This document shows positions 27,695 to 37,228 of a stretch of 64,000 nt of DNA, one piece after another. Position 1 is the first letter of the stretch; every line of letters begins with the position of its first letter. The translations under genes were made by a program, and so were the position numbers. Under the pieces are notes generated by a model. The model was not told the origin of the DNA, did no database searches, and was given only the letters and a program-made list of their open reading frames with translations. Source of the stretch: Flavobacteriales bacterium (GTDB lineage: Bacteria; Bacteroidota; Bacteroidia; Flavobacteriales_F; PHOS-HE28); the NCBI GenBank assembly GCA_016710015.1, contig JADJLR010000005.1, positions 62,001 through 126,000 on the forward strand. The letters run 5' to 3'.

Positions 27695-28674
27695 CGTCTC
27701 TGGTTTTGGTAAGGGAAAGAAAGGGACCTTGGCAACTGTAGCGCATTGCCATACGCAGGATAAGCCTGTCGGAACAACAGGCTGGCACATCGAAGTACGT
27801 TGTGTGATCTTCTCCCCGAACACTTGCCGAGGAACGATCTGAAGCAGCCGTGTACAAAACTTTCGTGGTTTATTCGGGTTCGTTCGTAGGGTGGATCACC
27901 TGATTCGCGGACCAATGTAATGGGATGGACCGAGCAACGCAAGAACTATGTTTTTATCAACAAGAGGCAACCATTAACTCCGGATCCCGTACTGGGGTAT
28001 TTTCAGATGGCCCATCGTGGTCCCAATATACATGAACTTCACTTGGACGGTTGTGGGCAGGGGGGCAGGTTGCAGTGGGCGGGGGGGGTGGGCAGTGGGC
28101 AGTTTGCAGTGGGCAGTGGGCAGTGGGCAGGTTGCAGTGGGCGGTTCGCTGGCGGCAGTTTGCGGTCGGCAATGGGCAGATCTTCAATAGCGGCTTGATT
28201 GATGTGTAGTAGGCAACCCGAACTCCGTTCCTTCGTTATAGGTATGACTCCTTATGCGGTCCTTCTCATGGGCAAGCCCGAACCCCGGATCTTCCACCAG
28301 CCCTTGGTTTCCCAAAGGCCACTTCCCATGGGCCGCTCCTTACCACTTGGCCCTGTTGCATACGCTCCCCAAGGTCTGCGGATCCAAGACGCAGCACATG
28401 CATCGACGCCGGTTGCACCATGGCTGTTCTCCGGAACTTGCAGCGGGGCATCCTTGGACCCTTGTGGAACCGGGCATTTGCCGGTATTCGCTGATCTACC
28501 CGTACCTTTCGCGACCATGACCATTTTGACCCCTTCTGCCTTCCCATCCCGCGACCCACGAACGGGGTTGCGGTGCGGTGCAGTCCGGCCTCCAACGGTC
28601 GTGTGCGTCCTACCGACCACCGCCTCTTTCCATTCACGTACGTGCTCCTTCACCCTCCGATCAACGCGCATGTC
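27695..28674. other. 980-bp gene-free stretch between divergent giant genes
   Basis: It must hold the promoters of both flanking secreted-protein genes, but no clean TAnnTTTG box at a good distance was identified. It contains the degenerate heptamer array at 28053-28178. Open frames at about 28199-28678 (plus) and 28252-28671 (minus) overlap each other, lack signal peptides and are Pro/Arg-rich, so they are not taken as genes. Confidence 0.6.
28053..28178. repeat. Degenerate heptamer array (GTGGGCA type)
   Basis: About 18 units of mostly 7 bp: GTGGGCA, GTTTGCA, GGTTGCA, GTGGGCG and, towards the right end, GGCGGCA, GTTTGCG, GTCGGCA and ATGGGCA. A G-run shifts the register near 28080-28090. 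The 7-bp period is the same as that of the ACTTGNN array at 5834, with unrelated sequence. Confidence 0.75.
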
Positions 28675-31600
28675 ATGAGTTCTATACTCCGAACCCTTCT
28701 CGCGTTCCTCTTGATCACCACGTGGTCAGGCACCTTCGCGCAATCACCCCAGGATGCGGATTGTTTCACCTGCAATTGTACCGTAGGGTCACCCGTTCAA
28801 CAGCTACCGTCCATTCCTGCGCCTGCTTGTCCTGGCACGAGCACTGGAACCGTGAATGCCAATGTCTGTAGCATTCGCTTCGGGACCGTTGCTGGCAACC
28901 GGTACCGTGTTAGCCTATGCGGTGCTACGGCGGGGAATACCGTCTTGTTCATCCGGAACCAATCCAATCCTTGGGCAGTGGTTCCCGGTGCCTGTGACGA
29001 TGATGGCTGCGGGATCCCGAACGGACCCTCTTCGGTGATCTTCGTTGCAACGACTACCTTCTATCGTGCGTGGATCTACGATGGCAACAGCATAGCCACG
29101 TGCGGCAACGCCGTACCCGGCTTCTTCGCACACCCGGCATGGGCCGCCCCCAACAGCATAACGGTGGAGTGTCTAGGGCCTGTCGGTGCTCCCGTGAATG
29201 ACGAGCCGTGCGGGGCCATCGCGTTACCGCTTGTGAATAGCAGTTGCTCCGCACCGGTGGTGGGTACCACGGATGGCGCCACGCCTTCCACGGTTTCAAG
29301 TCTTTCCGGAGCCGTGTTGAATCCGGTTACCTGTCCAGGGTCCGTGAATTACAGCGGCGGCGATGTGTGGTATAGCATCATCGTACCGGCCACTGGCTAT
29401 ATCGGCATCAACACCTCGGAGAGTGGCGTTTGCGCTGGTGCGCTGGGCATATACACCGCACCGAACTGTGCCACCGACCCCTTCACGTGGGTAAATGGCA
29501 CGCCCATGTGCAGCATCGATGGCTTGAATGGCGCGGGTACGGCACCGGGCATCGTCATCAACCCGGCCACCAACGGCCTGGTCGCTGGGCAAACGATCTA
29601 CGTGCGCTATTGGGAGCGGAACAACAACGAGAACGGCCTTTTCACTATTTGTGCATACAACGCACCTGTCCCTCCCGGCGAGGACCCGTGCAACTCGATC
29701 CTGCTCAACGCCATCGACCCGTGTGTCCCGGTGGAATACAATACGGAGAACATGCAGCCGATCGATCCCGGGATCACGCTCAGTCCGGTGAACCCTTCGT
29801 GTGGTTATAGCGGACCTGCCGTGCCGATCAACGACATGTGGTTCCGCGTGGTGGTACCGGCTACCGGGGCCATGACGGTGAACACCATCGCCGGGACCTT
29901 GACGGACATGGCCATGGCCTTTTACCGTTTGACCGCTGGAACGGGTTGCGCGCCGAGCACCTTGACCCAGATCGGTGGAACGGGTTGCAATGACAACCAA
30001 GCGGGTGTACTCAACAAAATGCCACGGATCAACAGCAGTACCGCAGGCTTTGGACTGGCGGTCGGTGAAACGATCTACATCCGGGTATGGAACCGGGAGG
30101 CGGGGAACTCCAACTATTACGGAACCTTCTCCATCTGCGTGACCCCGAACATTCCGCCACCGAACGATGACCCTTGCGGTGCGATCGCCTTGGACGTGAA
30201 CACCGATTGTGTGTTGACCCCTGCGACCAACGAGAATGCTACGAATACACCGAACTTTCCGCTCACCTTCCTGCCGGGTGCCAGTACGGTGAACGCGCCT
30301 TCCTGCGGCGGGGCAGCCAATGGCGATGTGTGGTTCACCGTGGATGTGCCGGGCGACCTGATCGCACCGTACGGATTGCAATTCGACACGGATGACCTGG
30401 ACACCTTGGATTTCGCCATGGCCGTGTACCGCGATACCAGTGCACTGGGTTGTGCGAGCCAGTTGCAATTGGTGCAAGTGCCTGGTGGATGTCAACCAGG
30501 TGGCTCTGGACAAGGGAATGCGGCCATGCCAGCGGTCTTGCTGAATGTGCCTACCATAACCCCCGGTGAGCGCTTGTACATTCGCGTGTGGCGCCAAGAC
30601 GCTGCACAAGGGATCTTCTCCATCTGTGTGGAACGTACGGACCCGGTCCTGTGCGCAGGCACCTATTACGACAGTGGCGGACCTTCTGCGAATTACATGG
30701 ATAATGAGAACATCGACAATGTCGCACAGAGCTTGTTCTGTCCGCACAAGGCCGGTGATGTGGTGACCCTCACGTTCTTGCAATTCAACATTGAAGCAGG
30801 TTGGGATTTCATGCGGATCTACAACGGTCAGAGCACTGCTGCACCGCTGATCGGCACCTACACCGGAACGAGCAGTCCGGGCACGATCACAGCCAGCCTA
30901 ACGGGAAATCCCAGTGGTTGTTTGTACGTGGTGTTCACCTCGGACTTCATCATTACTGCACCGGGCTATGCCTTCAAGGTGACCTGCGGGCCACCACCAG
31001 CCAATAGCGCAGTGGCTGGCGTTTGCGGTACCGTCGTGTATGATCCAGGTGGGCCTTCCGCTGCTTATCCAGGGAACTTGGGCGTTGCCAGCACCGGCAT
31101 TCCGCCTTGGATGAATACCACCTTCGTCAACTACTGTCCGTTCAACGGCAACGCGATCGCGGACAGCGTGATCACCATCACCTTCAACAACTTCGCGGTG
31201 GAAACCTTCTTTGATGGACTGTACGTATTCGATGCCAACTACCCTCCGGGCACGGCCTTGAATACACCTGCCGTACTCGCCACCCAGTTCAACAGTGGCA
31301 ATGGTCCGCAGGGCACATGGAGCGGTCCTTACAACCCACCGACCCCACCGAATGGGGCCTATTGGGGAAATGGCATCATCGGTCCGTTCACCTCCACGAT
31401 AACCGCCGCCAACCCACAAGGCTGCCTCACCTTGGCCCTGTATACGGATGCCATCGTGGCGGGCAACTGGCAGGCCACCCTTTCCTGTGGCCCACCCCCC
31501 CCACCGCTGCCGCCACCCGTGGGGCAGTGCAACATCCTGTTCTACGAAACGCCGGGCGGTTCCACGGGCAATTATGCGAACAACGTCACCTCCTCGCAAA

Positions 31601-33465
31601 CCATCTGTGCGCAACCCGGACAGTTGCTTACGGTGAACTTTGAACTATTCCAGTTGGAGAACAACTGGGACAAGATGTATGTGTTCGATGGGCCGAACAC
31701 CGCATCGCCCATGATCGCCAGCACCAACGGCCCAGGCTTCGGCCCCGCCCCGTTCGCAGCTGGGGGGTATTGGGGAACGGGCATTCCCGGACCATTCACG
31801 GCCAGTACGCCGGGTGGTTGCCTCACCTTCTACTTCGTCACCGATGCTTCGGTGACCTACCAAGGCTGGCGCGCACGTACCACCTGCACGGCACAAGAGC
31901 CGAACGACAACCCATGTACGCCGGCAGGTGCGACGTTGTTGAACGTGAACACCACCTGTGTCCCCCAAACCTTCAACAACACAAGCACAACGCCAACTAC
32001 GGGTGTACCGCCACCGGGCTGCGGCAACTACCAAGGCGGCGATGTCTGGTTCCGCTTCGTGGCACCGCCGAGTGGCCGGGTCTTCATCGATTCGCACGCC
32101 GGCACCATGACCGATGGGGCCATGGCCTTGTATTCGGCCATGCCCTGTCCAGCGATCGGACCGTTGACCTTGGTGGCCTGCAATGACGATGACGGTGAAG
32201 GGTTGATGCCCCAGATCGATCGGATGTGCAACCCGTTGACCCCGGGCCAGACGTATTACTTACGCTTCTTCGGCTACGGCAACCAGCGCGGAACCTTCGA
32301 CCTCTGCTTGGTGACCACCGGCGGGCAAACGACCTTGCAAGGCGATTGTGCCGGGGCCTTCAACGTGTGCCAAGATGATCCGTTCACGAACGCGGGGTAC
32401 GGATCCGGTTGCAATGCAGACCTGAGCACGGTGAACTGGGGGTGTTTGACCAACGGTGAACACCAAGGTTCTTGGTATGCCTTCAAAGTGGCCAATGCAG
32501 GCACCTTGGGAATGACGATCACCCCGAGCGTAACGGCCGATCTGGACTGGGCGATCTGGCAAGCGCCATCCGCTGCCTTGCCCAATCCAGTAGGTGCCAA
32601 CTGCGTGCCGGCCGCACAACCGATCCGCTGTTCCTACGCCTCGCAGTACAACACCATCAACGTGCCGGTGGCCAGTGCCAACCCCGGCGCAGTGACCGGC
32701 ATGGGCCGAGCAACCTTCGGTGGAGCGGCGAACCATTTGCTGCCGCCTTTCCCGCAGAACGACAATACGGACGGGTGGGTGCCCGGCATCATGGTGGCCC
32801 CTGGACAGGTGTACATCCTATTCGTGGATGACCACCACCTGATGGGCGGATCGTACACCGTGGATTGGATCGCCACCCCAACGATCCCTGGCAATGAGGT
32901 GATCGATTGTGTGCTGCTGCCGATCAGCTTGGTGAACTTGGAGGCCAAGCCCCAAACCTCCACTGTGGATCTGCTATGGACCACTTCCACGGAACAACAC
33001 AGTTCCCACTTCTTGGTGGAGCGTGCTGCGGATGGCCGCAACTTCGAGGTGATCGGTTCGATGGATGCCATGGGTACACGCAGCATTCCTACGGACTACA
33101 CCTTCCCGGATGAGAACCCGATCGTGGGCATGAACTATTACCGCCTGCGCATGGTGGATCTGGACGGCACGTTCGCGTATTCGAATGTGGTGACGGCCTT
33201 GTTCCAGCCCAAAGAGGTGCGGATCCTGGTGGTGCCGAACCCGATGCGCGACAAGGCCGATCTGGTCATGAGCAGCTTGCACGATGATGTCTTGCATGTG
33301 CGGATCATGGATGGCAGTGGCCGAGTGGTGGCATCGTTCGTCTCGCCGAATGGCACACAACGCTTCGAACTACCGACCGATAAGCTGGAGGCTGGTAGTT
33401 ACACGGTGCAGTTGTTGACCCGTGATGGGACCACCTTCGGCCGTACGCGCTTCGTGAAGCAATAA
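28675..33465 (+). CDS. Very large secreted protein with PPC-like and CUB-like domains and T9SS sorting domain
   Basis: 1596 residues from the ATG at 28675, chosen because the signal peptide (MSSILRTLLAFLL to FAQ) starts there. An N-terminal Cys-rich domain is followed by three PPC-like domains (NDEPCGAIALP, EDPCNSILLN and NDDPCGAIALD openings), three CUB-like domains (CAGTYYDSGGPS, CGTVVYDPGGPS, CNILFYETPGGS), another PPC-like domain, then from about residue 1222 the shared domain in a divergent form (GDCAGAFNVC, NGEHQGSWYAF, RCSYAS), an Fn3-like region (SSHFLVERAADG) and a T9SS type A domain ending RFVKQ. Unlike the other large proteins it has no recognisable small partner upstream. A surface-binding role is inferred from the domains. 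Confidence 0.87.
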   Translation: MSSILRTLLAFLLITTWSGTFAQSPQDADCFTCNCTVGSPVQQLPSIPAPACPGTSTGTVNANVCSIRFGTVAGNRYRVSLCGATAGNTVLFIRNQSNPWAVVPGACDDDGCGIPNGPSSVIFVATTTFYRAWIYDGNSIATCGNAVPGFFAHPAWAAPNSITVECLGPVGAPVNDEPCGAIALPLVNSSCSAPVVGTTDGATPSTVSSLSGAVLNPVTCPGSVNYSGGDVWYSIIVPATGYIGINTSESGVCAGALGIYTAPNCATDPFTWVNGTPMCSIDGLNGAGTAPGIVINPATNGLVAGQTIYVRYWERNNNENGLFTICAYNAPVPPGEDPCNSILLNAIDPCVPVEYNTENMQPIDPGITLSPVNPSCGYSGPAVPINDMWFRVVVPATGAMTVNTIAGTLTDMAMAFYRLTAGTGCAPSTLTQIGGTGCNDNQAGVLNKMPRINSSTAGFGLAVGETIYIRVWNREAGNSNYYGTFSICVTPNIPPPNDDPCGAIALDVNTDCVLTPATNENATNTPNFPLTFLPGASTVNAPSCGGAANGDVWFTVDVPGDLIAPYGLQFDTDDLDTLDFAMAVYRDTSALGCASQLQLVQVPGGCQPGGSGQGNAAMPAVLLNVPTITPGERLYIRVWRQDAAQGIFSICVERTDPVLCAGTYYDSGGPSANYMDNENIDNVAQSLFCPHKAGDVVTLTFLQFNIEAGWDFMRIYNGQSTAAPLIGTYTGTSSPGTITASLTGNPSGCLYVVFTSDFIITAPGYAFKVTCGPPPANSAVAGVCGTVVYDPGGPSAAYPGNLGVASTGIPPWMNTTFVNYCPFNGNAIADSVITITFNNFAVETFFDGLYVFDANYPPGTALNTPAVLATQFNSGNGPQGTWSGPYNPPTPPNGAYWGNGIIGPFTSTITAANPQGCLTLALYTDAIVAGNWQATLSCGPPPPPLPPPVGQCNILFYETPGGSTGNYANNVTSSQTICAQPGQLLTVNFELFQLENNWDKMYVFDGPNTASPMIASTNGPGFGPAPFAAGGYWGTGIPGPFTASTPGGCLTFYFVTDASVTYQGWRARTTCTAQEPNDNPCTPAGATLLNVNTTCVPQTFNNTSTTPTTGVPPPGCGNYQGGDVWFRFVAPPSGRVFIDSHAGTMTDGAMALYSAMPCPAIGPLTLVACNDDDGEGLMPQIDRMCNPLTPGQTYYLRFFGYGNQRGTFDLCLVTTGGQTTLQGDCAGAFNVCQDDPFTNAGYGSGCNADLSTVNWGCLTNGEHQGSWYAFKVANAGTLGMTITPSVTADLDWAIWQAPSAALPNPVGANCVPAAQPIRCSYASQYNTINVPVASANPGAVTGMGRATFGGAANHLLPPFPQNDNTDGWVPGIMVAPGQVYILFVDDHHLMGGSYTVDWIATPTIPGNEVIDCVLLPISLVNLEAKPQTSTVDLLWTTSTEQHSSHFLVERAADGRNFEVIGSMDAMGTRSIPTDYTFPDENPIVGMNYYRLRMVDLDGTFAYSNVVTALFQPKEVRILVVPNPMRDKADLVMSSLHDDVLHVRIMDGSGRVVASFVSPNGTQRFELPTDKLEAGSYTVQLLTRDGTTFGRTRFVKQ

Positions 33466-33483
33466 CGGAACGCGATCTCCTTG

Positions 33484-33519
33484 GAAAGGGCTACTCTGCG
33501 GAGCGGCCCTTTCTGTTTT
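33484..33519 (+). terminator. Probable terminator after the 1596-residue protein
   Basis: GAAAGGGC (33484-33491) pairs with GCCCTTTC (33506-33513), with an inner CTC/GAG pairing, and TGTTTT follows. It lies 18 bp after the stop. Confidence 0.65.
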
Positions 33520-33612
33520 CCATGCTTCGTACGGCGCGCCACGATCGGCTTTTACACGCGGGGCTGTTAAGATTCCGGACCTGAACGCATTCCAGCTTGT
33601 ATCGGGTCCAGA

Positions 33613-33620
33613 TAGTTTCG
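33613..33620 (+). promoter_or_regulatory. -7 box TAGTTTCG for cassette D
   Basis: TAGTTTCG fits TAnnTT(T/C)G. It ends only 4 bp before the ATG at 33625, which predicts a leaderless or nearly leaderless transcript. Confidence 0.5.
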
Positions 33621-33624
33621 TGCC

Positions 33625-34119
33625 ATGCTACGAAGTGACTTGTTCCGGACCATCGGTGTGCTCTTTTCAGCAGCACTGATCGGCCCACTTTCGGCACAGG
33701 AATTCCACCATTACCGCGCTACTGTGGCGGGTATGACGAGCACCATGCAAGAGAAGGAATTGACGGATCAGCTCCAGGCCGCCGACCTTCAGGGCAAGGT
33801 ATACGTGGACCGTTCCACCGGTGCGATCGATTGGACCACCACCTTGCGCATGGAGCGCATCCAGTTCGCCTACCGGCTGGGTCGCTATGGATTGAGCGTA
33901 GAGACCTTCGAAGAGATCGAAACACCACAGCCGCCGTTGGTGCGCACACCCCGCAGGCCGCAACTCGCCGATATGCCCCTGTACATGGACACGGGCGATC
34001 CACAGCGGGACAATGAACGGTACGATGCCTACAAGGCGGCGTGGATCGCCACACACCCGGATCAGTACGAGGAATTGACCGCTCCTAGCTCGGTTGCCGG
34101 AACAGGCACCAACGAATGA
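33625..34119 (+). CDS. Small exported protein with C-terminal TGDP motif (cassette D, first gene)
   Basis: 164 residues. Signal peptide to about residue 25 (PLSAQ). The mature part has the same strand/helix alternation as the other three small partners (HHYRATVAG, then helix MQEKELTDQLQAA, strand KVYVDRSTGAIDWTTT, helix IQFAYRLGRYGL). A Pro-rich linker leads to MDTGDPQRDNERYDAYKAAW and IATHPDQYEEL. The stop overlaps the next ATG as ATGA. The four small proteins differ strongly in the middle and agree best in the C-terminal segment, which may be the part that matters for pairing. No named family was recognised. Confidence 0.82.
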   Translation: MLRSDLFRTIGVLFSAALIGPLSAQEFHHYRATVAGMTSTMQEKELTDQLQAADLQGKVYVDRSTGAIDWTTTLRMERIQFAYRLGRYGLSVETFEEIETPQPPLVRTPRRPQLADMPLYMDTGDPQRDNERYDAYKAAWIATHPDQYEELTAPSSVAGTGTNE

Positions 34120-37100
34120 GTCCATCCGCTGTGTTCCGAAGAGCATTCGAACTGCTCTTGGTCATTCTTTCGGCTGTTTCGGCGAACGCCCAGTGCCCGA
34201 ACAACAACACCGTGCAAGGTTCCGCCATCACCGTACCGTGCCCAGGTAGTGTATCGGGTGGTTGTATCATCCGGAATAGATATGCCCTGGTGAACGTGGT
34301 CAGCGGTCGCATCTACACCTTCAGTGTCTGCAATGCACCTTGGAACACGAACATCACGCTGTACAACAATACCGGTGGCAGTACCCTCGGCTACAACATC
34401 GACGGGTGCAATACGATTCGGTCCTCGATGCAGTGGACCGCCACGTACACCGGTTCGCTTCGCGTGTTGCTGGATCGCCGGACCTGTGATGGAAGTCTGA
34501 ACACCACATGTGCCGACCTTTGGATCACTTGTGGGTTGAATGATGATCCGTGTACTGCTGTTGCGCTTACGGTGGGACCATCGTGCTCCAACACCGTAGG
34601 CACGAACGTAGGTGCGAGCAACAACACTGCTTTTGGCGTACCAAGTTGCAGCAACTACGGCGGTGGTGATGTCTGGTTCCGCTTCGTAGCACCGGCCTCC
34701 GGACAAGTCAACATCACTGGGAGTACGGTCAGTGGAAGCTCGCTAACGGACGGTGCGATGGCCGTGTATTCAGCGACCGGATGTAGCGGCACACTCACGG
34801 AGATCGCCTGCAACGAAGATTCGCCCTTGGGTGGGCTGATGCCCGCCATTGCTCTGGCGGGACTGACCAGTGGCACCACCTATTACATCCGGTTCTGGGA
34901 ATACGGGAACGATGCTTTTGGCCCGTTCAATATCTGTGTGACCACCCCTGCCGCACCGGCGAACGACAACCCGTGCGGGGCAGTCAGCCTCACCGTTGGG
35001 GCATCGTGTAGCAACACGCTCGGTACTACGGCCGGCGCGACCAACACCACGGGTCCACCCGCCCCCGGTTGTGGCAACTACCTCGGTGGCGATGTTTGGT
35101 TCAAGGCCGTGGCACCGGCTTCCGGGCGCCTCACCATCAATACCAGCGCTGCGGGCGGAAGCGCACTCACCGATGCCGCCATGGCGGTGTATTCGGCACC
35201 GACTTGCGGCGGCACCATGACGCTCGTTTCCTGCAACGATGATGCTGGTGCCAGCACCATGCCCGGTCAGGCGCTATCAGGTCTCACTCCCAGTGCGACC
35301 TACTACATCCGCGTCTGGGCCAAGGGCAATACCAGCTTCGGGGGTTTCAATATCTGCGCCTTCGAACCGATCGTGAACGACGAACCGTGCGGTGCTGTCC
35401 TCCTCACCGTAGGATCCAGTTGTTCCATGACATCCAGCAGCAATGCTGCGGCCACCTTGTCCAGCGCGGCGCAGGACCCCGGTTGTGGAAATTTGACAGG
35501 CTCCTCCCGTGATGTCTGGTTCCGCTTCGTGGTCCCTGCTTCCGGGATCGTCATCATCCAGAGCACCGCCGGCACCTTGACCGATGGTGCCATGGCACTC
35601 TACGCTGGATCATCCTGTTCGGCCTCGGGACTGCAATTGCTGGATTGCAGTGATGACGATGGCCCCGGCTATATGCCCTTTCTTCGATACGCGGACCTGG
35701 TGCCGGGCGATACCTACTACTTGCGCTATTGGGGGTATGGTAGCGGCAACGGGACCTTCAACCTGTGCGTATGGAGCCCGACCATGCCCGTGGGCAAAAC
35801 GTGCGTCTACATGCTGGAGTTGTTCGACTCCGGGGAGAACGGCTGGGGAACCAGCGCCGTGCAGGTCGTGGTGAATGGTGGAACGCCGGTGAACTATACG
35901 GTGACCGGATACTACACGGTCGCGTTGATCGGCTTGAACACGAACGATCTCTTCCAGACCAGTTATGTGAACACCGGACCGAACCAGAACCAGAACCGCT
36001 ACCAGATCCGCCAAGTGCCCGGCGGGTTCGGTGTGCTGAGCCAGGGGCCTTCACCGGCCAATGGCATGTCCTTGTTCGAGGTGGTGGATTGTATTCCTCC
36101 GCCAGCTCCAAAGGAGGACTGCCGCGGTGCCACCCCGATCTGTGGCTCGCAAACCTTCAACGACAATCCCGCTGGCACCGGGTTCGACGCGGATCTGCGC
36201 TATACCACCTACGGTTGTCTGTCCACCTCGGAGCGACAAGGCACGTGGTACAAGTTCACCCCTTCGGCCAGTGGTACCTTGGGGTTGACCATTTCGCCCA
36301 CCAATTCAGGCGATGATTACGACTTCGCCATTTGGGGTCCTGAAACCAGTGTGATCTGCCCACCTTACAAGCAGCCCAAGCGTTGTTCGTATTCCGGTGC
36401 ATTCGGGGACACCGGATTACGCACTTCGGACACCGATACCACGGAAACACCCAGCGGCAATAAGTGGGTGGCGGCTATGGAAGTGGTCGTGTCGGAGGTC
36501 TACGTGATGTACATCAGCAACTACTCGCAGAGCGGCCTTTCGTTCACCTTGTCTTGGCAATTGACCAACGGAGCATCGTTGGATTGTTTGTTGCTACCCG
36601 TGGAATTCATCGCATTGGAGGCGGACCTGATGGATGAACACGTGGAGGTGACCTGGTCCACGGCTTCCGAATCCAATGCCAGCCATTACATCGTGGAGCG
36701 CTCTACCGATGCCTTCGACTACTTCCCCATCGGAAGGGTGGAGGCCATGGGGAACACAAGTTCGGAGACGCATTATTCCTTCTTGGACGAGGCCCCCGAG
36801 GAAGGATTGAACTACTACCGCGTGCAGCAAGTCGATGCGGATGGTACCAGCACGACCAGCCCAGCGGACTACGCCATTTACCGCCGGGGCAGCACGGAAA
36901 TGGTGGTCTTCCCGAACCCGGCCGGCGACCTGCTTTACGCCTCGTTCGAGTTGTACAACGATTCGCCCATCATCTGGCGTATCCTGGACAGCACCGGTCG
37001 GTTGGTGGAACAAGACCTTTACCAAGGGACCAAGGGCAACATGCTCATCGATGTGCCTTTGGAGCGCCTACCCGCAGGCAGCTATACCTTGTTGGTGAAC

Positions 37101-37148
37101 GACCCAAAGGGTTCCATGAACCGCTCCGCACACTTCATCAAACAGTAG
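34116..37148 (+). CDS. Large secreted protein with PPC-like domains and T9SS sorting domain (cassette D, second gene)
   Basis: 1010 residues. Signal peptide to about residue 26 (SANAQ). The N-terminal domain (CPNNNTVQGSAITVPCPG, RYALVNVVSGRIYTFS) matches that of the cassette A protein. Three PPC-like domains follow, each with DVWFRF or DVWFKAV, TDGAMA or TDAAMA, and YYIRFW, YYIRVW or YYLRYW. Then come a CVYMLELFDSGENGWGTS domain, the shared domain from residue 667 (EDCRGATPICG, ERQGTWYKFTP, DYDFAIWGP, KRCSY), an Fn3-like region (HYIVERSTD) and a T9SS type A domain ending HFIKQ. It overlaps its small partner by 4 bp. A surface role is inferred. Confidence 0.86.
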   Translation: MSPSAVFRRAFELLLVILSAVSANAQCPNNNTVQGSAITVPCPGSVSGGCIIRNRYALVNVVSGRIYTFSVCNAPWNTNITLYNNTGGSTLGYNIDGCNTIRSSMQWTATYTGSLRVLLDRRTCDGSLNTTCADLWITCGLNDDPCTAVALTVGPSCSNTVGTNVGASNNTAFGVPSCSNYGGGDVWFRFVAPASGQVNITGSTVSGSSLTDGAMAVYSATGCSGTLTEIACNEDSPLGGLMPAIALAGLTSGTTYYIRFWEYGNDAFGPFNICVTTPAAPANDNPCGAVSLTVGASCSNTLGTTAGATNTTGPPAPGCGNYLGGDVWFKAVAPASGRLTINTSAAGGSALTDAAMAVYSAPTCGGTMTLVSCNDDAGASTMPGQALSGLTPSATYYIRVWAKGNTSFGGFNICAFEPIVNDEPCGAVLLTVGSSCSMTSSSNAAATLSSAAQDPGCGNLTGSSRDVWFRFVVPASGIVIIQSTAGTLTDGAMALYAGSSCSASGLQLLDCSDDDGPGYMPFLRYADLVPGDTYYLRYWGYGSGNGTFNLCVWSPTMPVGKTCVYMLELFDSGENGWGTSAVQVVVNGGTPVNYTVTGYYTVALIGLNTNDLFQTSYVNTGPNQNQNRYQIRQVPGGFGVLSQGPSPANGMSLFEVVDCIPPPAPKEDCRGATPICGSQTFNDNPAGTGFDADLRYTTYGCLSTSERQGTWYKFTPSASGTLGLTISPTNSGDDYDFAIWGPETSVICPPYKQPKRCSYSGAFGDTGLRTSDTDTTETPSGNKWVAAMEVVVSEVYVMYISNYSQSGLSFTLSWQLTNGASLDCLLLPVEFIALEADLMDEHVEVTWSTASESNASHYIVERSTDAFDYFPIGRVEAMGNTSSETHYSFLDEAPEEGLNYYRVQQVDADGTSTTSPADYAIYRRGSTEMVVFPNPAGDLLYASFELYNDSPIIWRILDSTGRLVEQDLYQGTKGNMLIDVPLERLPAGSYTLLVNDPKGSMNRSAHFIKQ

Positions 37149-37213
37149 TCCGGGATCCGCTTTGGACAGGGTCGCAGCCTGGATGATGGACCGGGTGCCC
37201 TTCTAGAGCGCCC

Positions 37214-37221
37214 TATATTTG
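37214..37221 (+). promoter_or_regulatory. -7 box TATATTTG before the 37229 gene
   Basis: A perfect TAnnTTTG match ending 7 bp before the ATG. It could drive the unknown gene and meaB together. Confidence 0.5.
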
Positions 37222-37228
37222 GGCTTCG

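Noticed and set aside
28199..28678. 159-codon plus-strand open frame whose stop overlaps the ATG of the 1596-residue gene as ATGA, like the cassettes
   Set aside because: No signal peptide, no TGDP tail motif, Pro/Arg-rich composition and an equally long open frame on the opposite strand; the overlap is probably chance.
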